DNA from: Nageia nagi
Taxonomy: Eukaryota > Pinophyta
Length of the DNA stretch: 64,000 nucleotides
Reading direction: 5' to 3'
Assembly: GCA_050084985.1 (NCBI GenBank)
Contig: JBITNC010000001.1
Coordinates: forward strand, 34,596,001 to 34,660,000
In this document: positions 57,666 through 64,000 of the stretch, piece by piece
Layout of the letters: the number at the start of each line of letters is the position of its first letter
Position numbering within the stretch: the first letter of the stretch is position 1
Notes under the pieces: model-generated
The model's input: the letters and a program-made list of their open reading frames with translations, nothing else
Told to the model about the DNA's origin: nothing
Database searches by the model: none
Position numbers and translations under genes: made by a program

Positions 57666-59900
57666 GTAAACCACTAGTTGTCATGTACATTAATGTAAAT
57701 ATATGTATAATATGTTTCTTTTAATATATCAATCATGATTGTTCATTAGAACAAGTTGTTTGGGATAAAATGGATGGAGATGTAACCTTAATCGATATTA
57801 GAATTAGTGTGATATGCATATTAATGAATCACATGTAAGGTTATTTCATCCTCCATAAAAGTCATTTCACATGCAAAGGTAGAGAGACTTGTAGAGCCAA
57901 ATGAGAACTAAACAAAATTGAGTTATAAGGTAGCTCTAAAAGCCATAGGCATAGTAGAGCACGGAGTAGGTAAAAATAAGTCGCACAAGCATACATGAAA
58001 ATATTAAGAAAAATAATTATCTTAGAGGAAGAGAAGGGAAAGAAACCAATAGTGGAGAAGGATATCGATATTGAAGAACCAATAATTACCTCAAGAAAGG
58101 TGGTAAAATGGAATGATAAGTTGGAAAGAATGAATTTGTTTGTACTAGGAAACTCCTAGGGCTTATCATCTCGCATTTGAATTAATCAAATTGATCAAGG
58201 AAATAGCTTAACAAAAGAAAAGGGCCATGGTAGCCTACAATGGAAAGAAGGTATTATACTTTTTAGTCTATTAAATTAGGCAAGAATTCAAGTTACCTTT
58301 CAAAGAAAATAGAGGAATAATTATTTACATAACTAATTATATGAAGCATTACGATGACCATATGCTTAATTGACTAGCTATTAGCTATAAAGACATTGGA
58401 GTAGAAATTCCTAAGGAAATGTTGAGAGAAGAAATACCCATAGGTAACTTCAAGAATAACTACCAAATAATTTACTCCATGCTGGTTGTAGTTTTGAGGG
58501 AACCCACAAATAAATGGGTATATGATTACCAAATGACTTTGGCTTATTTAGTCCAATATCTAACCAAATATTTCATCTTTGATTGATCAAAATTTATCTC
58601 AAGTAGTATGGTAGAGTAATTCAAGAGCCTAAATAATATAAGATTATTCACTTATACATATCATATAATTTGGCTCCAAATTTACCAACACTTAGCAAAA
58701 TTCTCCCATTTGAACTTACAACTAAGGGCAAAAAATGGGTCTATCTATAGGTGGACAAGTGGATAGATATCCCAAGGATAATAAAATAATATTATGGATT
58801 TGTAGATCATGTGTTAGGGTTTGTGCTAATTATGCTACAAGGGAACATGCCTCCCAAGCTATCCATTCAAGCTATATCTACCTTAAGGAAGATGAATGCA
58901 AAGATGATATACTAGTATTTCATGGAGAAAAGTACCATCATTATAATATAAGGATTTGAAGGTAAGCCCATATTACTCCCTTTATACATTACTAATTGGA
59001 TATTTGGTTTAGATTTCTATAGAAAGATAAATAATATTAGCAATAAATACAAAATTAGGGGAGATTAAAAAGCCCTTTATAAATTCCCTTTTGGATTCCA
59101 AGATATCATCAAAAAAGAGAAGGGAGTTAATCTAGAGATAAAAGGAAAAATAATTAGTCTTAAACTACAAGAAGTTTCTAATTATTGGGAGTGTGACTCA
59201 GATTGCATCTTCACTCAATGGTTGGAAACTTTGGGAAATGCCAAACTGGTTAAATTTTTCATGCTCATAACCTAATATAGAGGCTTGGAGAAATAAAAGA
59301 GAAAATTAGCCTTGAATGCCACACAAGGTAACAATGCTAGAATCCCTCCTAATATGGAGAAATTTTTTATATGAGGGAGAAACCATTAGACCCAACTAGA
59401 CCTATGTTATCAAATGCATTGATGAAAAAACTAAGAGAAATTGGTTGGTCACATAACAAGAAAATAACATTCATACAATATCTCATAGAGCCAACAACTA
59501 AAATGATCCTTTGGGAGAATGAAATGGATGAATGATTTAGCAAGTTGTATGATCAAGAAAATAAGGAGGAAAGGTATTAAGGAGTGGAACAAGGAAGATA
59601 ACCTTACCTAGATGAATAATGAGACTTAGAAGCTAACAAGGATGTCCAAGAAGGAGAGGTCCCAACAAAGGAAGAAGAACCAAAACAGAAACATACAACC
59701 AAAATTATTCCACCTACATTTGAGGTCCAAGAACCCCTAAGAAAATATTGAATGCATAAAAAGCAAGAAGAGAACCTAGAGAATAAGTTTCATCACCAAG
59801 AATAAAAATAAGACTAAAGAAAATATCATGTGCAACCAAAAAAATAAATTGCAAGAGTAGAGAAGGATAAAAAATCACCAAGACCATATGGCTAGCACCT
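57666..59900 (+). pseudogene. unrecognised decayed coding region downstream of gypsy pol
   Basis: I do not recognise a family. Long partly open plus-strand stretches follow the integrase end: 58440-58700 (WVYDYQMTLAYLVQYL, KYFIFD, FTYTSYIIWLQIYQHL, FSHLNLQL in one frame), then 58735-58959 (WICRSCVRVCANYATREH, SYIYLKEDECKDD), continuing as KPILLPLYITNWIFGLDFYRK, PFGFQDIIKKEKGVNLEI, YWECDSDCIFTQWLETLG and a Lys/Glu-rich tail near 59650. Same strand and decay style as the pol in front, and the position corresponds to the extra (env-like position) ORF of some Athila or Tat elements. It could equally be gag of another element. No membrane protein hallmark is convincing. Confidence 0.4.
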
Positions 59901-60228
59901 TCATATACATATTCCAACTTTTTTATCTTCTCAAACTACATTAGGGTTTCCTAATATTTCCTCCCCATGAATATCCATAACACCTCCCCTAGTTAGTTAT
60001 GTCATGTATCAACCAGTACAAGTATCCCCATTGGATAATATATATCCTATTCATGCAACTTCCATGCCATAAGGAATCATAGGGACACCATCCACAACCC
60101 ATGCTATTTCCCAATAAACATCCATTAGTACAACAATATTACCTTTAATCTCTATCACTAGAAAATAAGTTTCCAAAGAAGGTATCTATTAGTAATTTTT
60201 TGAACTATGGAAGGAGAAGGGCACCTAG
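59901..60228. other. no gene; purine-rich end
   Basis: Pro/Thr/Ser-type low-complexity text, then ggaaggagaaggg at 60210-60222, which may be the polypurine tract of an element ending in the following LTR, though six bases separate it from the TG. Confidence 0.4.
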
Positions 60229-60955
60229 TGTTAATACCTAAAAAAAAATTTAATTTAATTAAAATAACCTTTTAGGTATTTGAAATAATTTATTTAATTT
60301 ATTAAATAAATACTCTTTTCAAGGTGCACTCTCATATACCTTTATGTTTTATGGTAATAGTTCATCTCAACATCACAATGAGCCTAAGGAGGAGCCTTAG
60401 GACTAGACCTATTACCTATAAAGATGGAGGGGTTATGCATGATCAAATATATGACATGACATGATATAATCCTAATTCCTTGATAGGTGGTAATATACTT
60501 GTGTCATTCTTGACTAATGTTACTTAATACCACCTATCACTTCTAGATTTTATTATACTTTGAGCTCTACATTCCTATAATATTTCATCCATTTGCAAGC
60601 GAGATTCTATGCATTGAAGGTGGGATGAAAAAATTGAGTGAATGGATGAGGTATTCTAGGATGGTAACTAGGTGGTGTCACTAGCTTCTTAGTGCTAGTA
60701 CTTGTTTGAGGTTGGATTCATGGCTTTGTATTTTGAAAAGCTCAATATTTTTCCTCTTTTGATTGAATATCATATTTGATTCTCTTCATAGGTAAAGTAC
60801 AAGTTTGTATCTTTTGTAAATCCAATTTTGATAGGTCAAGGTTAATTAGGTCATTATTATATTTCATTTTATTTATTTTATATTATTTTGTGGTATAACT
60901 ATTAAATTAAATATTCTATAAATAATCCTAATTATTATTATTTTGGTTATAATAA
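60229..60955 (+). repeat. LTR of a plus-strand Tat-like gypsy element
   Basis: Starts tgttaatacc at 60229 and ends just before the primer-like motif at 60956; about 725 bp, non-coding. A gag follows in the same orientation, so it works as a 5' LTR. It might also be the 3' LTR of the element in front; only one copy is in the window. The right end is approximate because no CA is visible. Confidence 0.55.
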
Positions 60956-60969
60956 TTGGTGAACCCAAC
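60956..60969 (+). other. primer-binding-site-like motif (gypsy)
   Basis: ttggtgaacccaac, matching 11414-11427 with one transition and in the same place, between LTR end and gag. Confidence 0.55.
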
Positions 60970-61039
60970 TTCTTTTTGATACATTGTATTATCCTTCACT
61001 AGTGCCAAAACCCTAAAGTTTTGGATAGGACTAATCTTT

Positions 61040-61770
61040 CATTTCAAGTGTTTCAAAAAATGAACTTGATGAATTTCTTTCCATGATCAATAGCTTTAAC
61101 GAGGTAACTAAAGCTAATATTAAGAAAATACTATATGAAAATGAAGAGAGAAGTAAATCCTCTAACATTGGGGTAACATTCGATCCATTGGAGGTACTCC
61201 ACCCATATCTAGGGATTTGAATCTGCTATGTGATGAGATTCACAATACTAGGGCACCCAATTTGTAAGTAGAACTTGTTTTTGATAATACAATGGTGAGG
61301 GAGATCCTATGGATCATATAAAGGCTTTTGAAATGAATTTCAAGTTGAAATTTGGAATGAATTATGACTTGATGGTTAAATACTTCCCTACTACATTCAG
61401 AGGTGATGCACTCAATTGGTACTTCTCTTTACCCACTAAATCCATTAATTGCTATGAAAAATTTATCTCATAATTTTATATTCATTTCAAATATTATGAT
61501 CCTATAAAAATGAAAGTTTTATATTTAGTTAGTGTTATCCAAGGTCCAAATAAGATATTTGATAAGTTTTCCCAAAGATTCCAAAAAATATAGAGCATGA
61601 TTACCAAACCATTAATTGAGTCTCATATCACATCCATGTTTGTCCATAATATCCATCCTAAATTGAAGTTAAGAGCCTTATATTATATGGCACTAACTAT
61701 AACATAGTAAGAGTTTCTAGATGAAATGGATGGCTATAAAAACCATGAACCTAAAACCATCATTGTAGTT
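61040..61770 (+). pseudogene. Tat-like gypsy gag remnant
   Basis: Pieces across frames: KNELDEFLSMINSFNEVTKA near 61060; then FEMNFKLKFGMNYDLMVKYF, FRGDALNWYFSLPTKSI, KFISF-type and IHFKYYDPIKMKVLYL, KIFDKFSQRFQKI, MFVHNIHPKLKLRALYYMAL, EFLDEMDGYKNHEP. This is the gag core of gypsy elements (…GDALNWYFSLP…). Several stops in an otherwise mostly continuous frame from about 61310. Confidence 0.8.
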
Positions 61771-61789
61771 ATACACTATCTTTACATTT

Positions 61790-63412
61790 TTGAGCCCAAG
61801 TACCTACACATTTTTCTTGGTCTTATGGAAACTATTCTTTGATGGTTATAAATGCATTCACATAATAGGGGTAGGAATCATCCTAATAAATCTTCACAAT
61901 GATGTTATCCTTAAGTCTTATCACTTAAGTTTTGATTACACTAATAATATGACAAAATATGAGGCTCTTATCCTTGGTTTGAAAGCTACAATACTTTTGA
62001 AAGTAAAAAGGATCAAAACCTTTGGTGATTCCTAACTCATTGTGAAGTAAGTTTCCAATATATACAATACTAAAGATTACAAGTTGCAACCATACAAATA
62101 AATGGAGAAGAATATCCTCATCTACTTTAGTGAGTATGAAATTAACAACATTCCAAGAGACAACAATAGATATGTTGATGCTATGGATAGTGTTGCTTCC
62201 TTTGATCCTATTAACATGGAATATGAGGAAATTATTCTTATAATAACAAATATAGGTAAACCTTCTCATGATAATTTTATTGAATATTTTGTTTAAGATC
62301 ATTATTATGTAGCTACTTGTATCAAAGTGTGTGAATGGTATCAAGATGTTTTAAATTATCTTAAATATGGTATTATTCCTATTTCCTTTGATCATAATAT
62401 CATAATTAGACTTAAAATGCTAGCTACCAAGTAAGTCATCATTGGTGATTTGTTTTATATAAGGTATTTTGATGGTTCTCTTCTTAGATGTTTAATGAGG
62501 CATGAAGTAGACATGGCCCTTCATCAAGCTCGTGATGGTGAATGTGGTGGAAACTTTAGTGCTAAATTTATTTATCAAAATTTGCTTACACTAGGTTATT
62601 ATTTTCTAATATACTTAAAGATTATGAATTGCATGTTAAGAAATATAATCAATATCAAAATAATGTTAATTTTCAACCTTCACCTTCTCACGGTTTACAT
62701 TCTATCATATGTCCTTGGCCTTTTTCTATTTGGGAACTTGATTTTATTGTTAAAATTAATCCTATTTAAATATATGGCCATAAGTTTATCATTACAGCTA
62801 CAAAATACTTCACAAAATGGGTAGAGGCTATACACATGAAGTCTATAAATGTAGGTAAGATTGTTTAATTTCTTGTTGAGTTTATCATTTCTTGATATGG
62901 TGTGGCTTCTAAATTATTCATGGATAATGGGTATATTTAAAGTTAATGAAGTTAAATACTTTCATGCTACATATCATATTTAAAGGAAATTATCTACCCC
63001 ATATTATCCCTAAGGTGAAAGTTAAGCCAAAGCATCTAATAAATTCATTAAGAGTATCTTATCCAAAACTATCGTAAAGCATGGTAAAGATTGGCATGAA
63101 CAAATCCCTTATTCTTTATAGGCCTATAGAACAAGTATAAGGACTTCTATAGGGGAAAACCCTTTCTCACTAATGTATGGTAATGAGGTCATAATTCCCC
63201 TTATATTAGATATCACATCTCTTCATGTGTCACTAGATGGTCTCATTCCCAATGATGATAGAAGAAAGGCTATATTAGCCTAACTAGAGGTCCTAGATGA
63301 AGAATGGGTTAATTATCTAGAACACCTTCATGTATATGATTATAGAATTCCAAAAGCCTATATCAAAAATATCAAGCCTAAAGAGTTCAATTTTTTCACA
63401 ATTTAAGGTAAA
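61790..63412 (+). pseudogene. Tat second RNase H and integrase remnant joined directly to gag
   Basis: Second RNase H at 61790-62035: LFFDGYKCIHIIGVGIILIN, YHLSFDYTNNMTKYEALIL, RIKTFGDS. Tether: INNIPRDNNRYVDAMDSV, SFDPINMEYEEI. Integrase: IIGDLFYIRYFDGSLLRCLM, ALHQARDGECGGNFSAKFIY, GYYF (zinc region 62440-62600), WELDFIVKINP-like first Asp near 62740, TKYFTKWVEAI-like near 62800, FMDNG (second Asp present) near 62920, AKASNKFIK (Glu replaced by Lys) near 63030, W-type YRTSIRT-like text near 63130. The protease, RT and first RNase H that should lie between gag and here are absent; gag text ends at 61770 and this starts 20 bp later. Confidence 0.82.
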
Positions 63413-64000
63413 TAAGAATGCAATCCAATTAACATCATGCATATGAAAAAGTTTTATATCTGATCCTTGTCATAAAAATATGCATTTCTTCATCTTTTTC
63501 ATACTAATGTTTCAAGAAAATAAGGCAACAATCTAGTGATGTTGTGAAGTAGCTTTAAATTGTGAAAAATATCCAAAATTTAAATATTTATTCATAATCA
63601 AGGTAAAATGATGAAAATTTATTTTATTTATTTACTTTCATTTCATTTTGTAAAAAAATTCTTATCATGAATGCTACTTGTCAAAACATATCAATATGGT
63701 TTTTCGTATCATTCTTCATATCATTAGCCTCCTTTTTAAGGAAGGGGTACTCTTATCAAAAAATCCATAGAAACATGATGGCTTGGAAAATCAAGTTGGC
63801 CACTCTTATCATTTCATACCTTTTTAATAAAAGGTCAATCTTATCATTTGGTACCTTCATAAGGAAGGGCATCCATATCAAAAATCCATGGTAACATGGT
63901 GGATTCTAATCAATTAAATTAGTTATTGACCTTCATCAAATCTTGGTAGATAAGTCACCAAGGATAGGTTTTCTTTCTTATCACATGCATGCTTTCCATA
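63413..64000 (+). repeat. post-integrase region with degenerate tandem repeats
   Basis: No gene. From about 63710 to 63903 there are imperfect repeats of a unit containing ctcttatcatt, ccttt(tt)aagg-aaggg and atcaaaaa(a)tccat(a/g)g(t/a)aacatg(a/g)tgg: a first full unit at 63714-63783, a short one near 63808-63835, and another full one at 63838-63903. The 75-codon frame at 63667 runs through it and is not a real gene. The rest to 64000 shows nothing. Confidence 0.6.

Noticed and set aside
70-64000. A live protein-coding gene
   Set aside because: Every open stretch longer than about 130 codons is a retrotransposon domain or lies over one on the other strand; PPR and plant mobile domain relics are broken by stops and frameshifts.

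Overview
This is intergenic DNA from a large plant nuclear genome, AT-rich and dominated by decayed transposable elements. There is no intact protein-coding gene. Plant origin is shown by Ty1/copia and Ty3/gypsy LTR retrotransposons primed by initiator tRNA-Met, gypsy lineages with a second (Tat-type) RNase H, a CACTA TNP2 transposase, a plant mobile domain remnant and pentatricopeptide-repeat (PPR) remnants including a DYW C-terminus. The old nested TEs, long spacers and PPR style suggest a gymnosperm such as a conifer; that is inference, not proof. Layout: 1-4140 is the 3' part of a copia element (copy A) ending in an LTR. 4386-6404 is a minus-strand CACTA transposase remnant. 6410-10498 is a minus-strand gypsy (Tat-like) pol remnant split by a probable solo LTR. 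10540-13849 is a plus-strand Tat-like LTR plus gag, interrupted by a complete 9.3-kb copia element (copy B, 13855-23152, 5-bp target duplication cataa, LTRs about 99% identical by eye). 24.3-25.6 kb is a minus-strand plant mobile domain pseudogene. 27.1-28.3 kb is a gypsy protease fragment bracketed by an exact 33-bp repeat. 28.3-37.4 kb is a minus-strand chromovirus-like gypsy element, into which a complete 4.67-kb gag-protease-only LTR element (30279-34944, target duplication gggct) has inserted. 37.4-39.4 kb is a minus-strand Tat-like gag. 41.9-43.1 kb and 45.2-45.6 kb are two PPR pseudogenes. 45.7-50.5 kb is a second minus-strand gag-protease element with its 5' LTR. 50.5-55.0 kb is a second chromovirus-like element. 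55.1-57.7 kb is a plus-strand gypsy pol followed by about 2 kb of unrecognised decayed coding sequence. 60.2-63.4 kb is a plus-strand Tat-like element in which gag is joined directly to the second RNase H and integrase, followed by degenerate tandem repeats. Most noteworthy is copia copy B. It is structurally complete and young by its LTRs, but its integrase and protease have lost catalytic residues and its frame is full of stops. It probably moved in trans. Its 3.4-kb 5' leader carries a more GC-rich insert with recognisable pieces of unrelated host genes (PPR repeats and an isocitrate dehydrogenase-like motif), so it looks like a gene-capturing, non-autonomous retrotransposon. Copy A shares two of its stops and the loss of the same integrase aspartate, which suggests an already dead lineage kept spreading. 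Across the window most nonsense codons are what C-to-T change in CAA, CAG or CGA would give, as expected from deamination of methylated cytosine. All similarity statements come from reading translations by eye; no alignment or database search was run.
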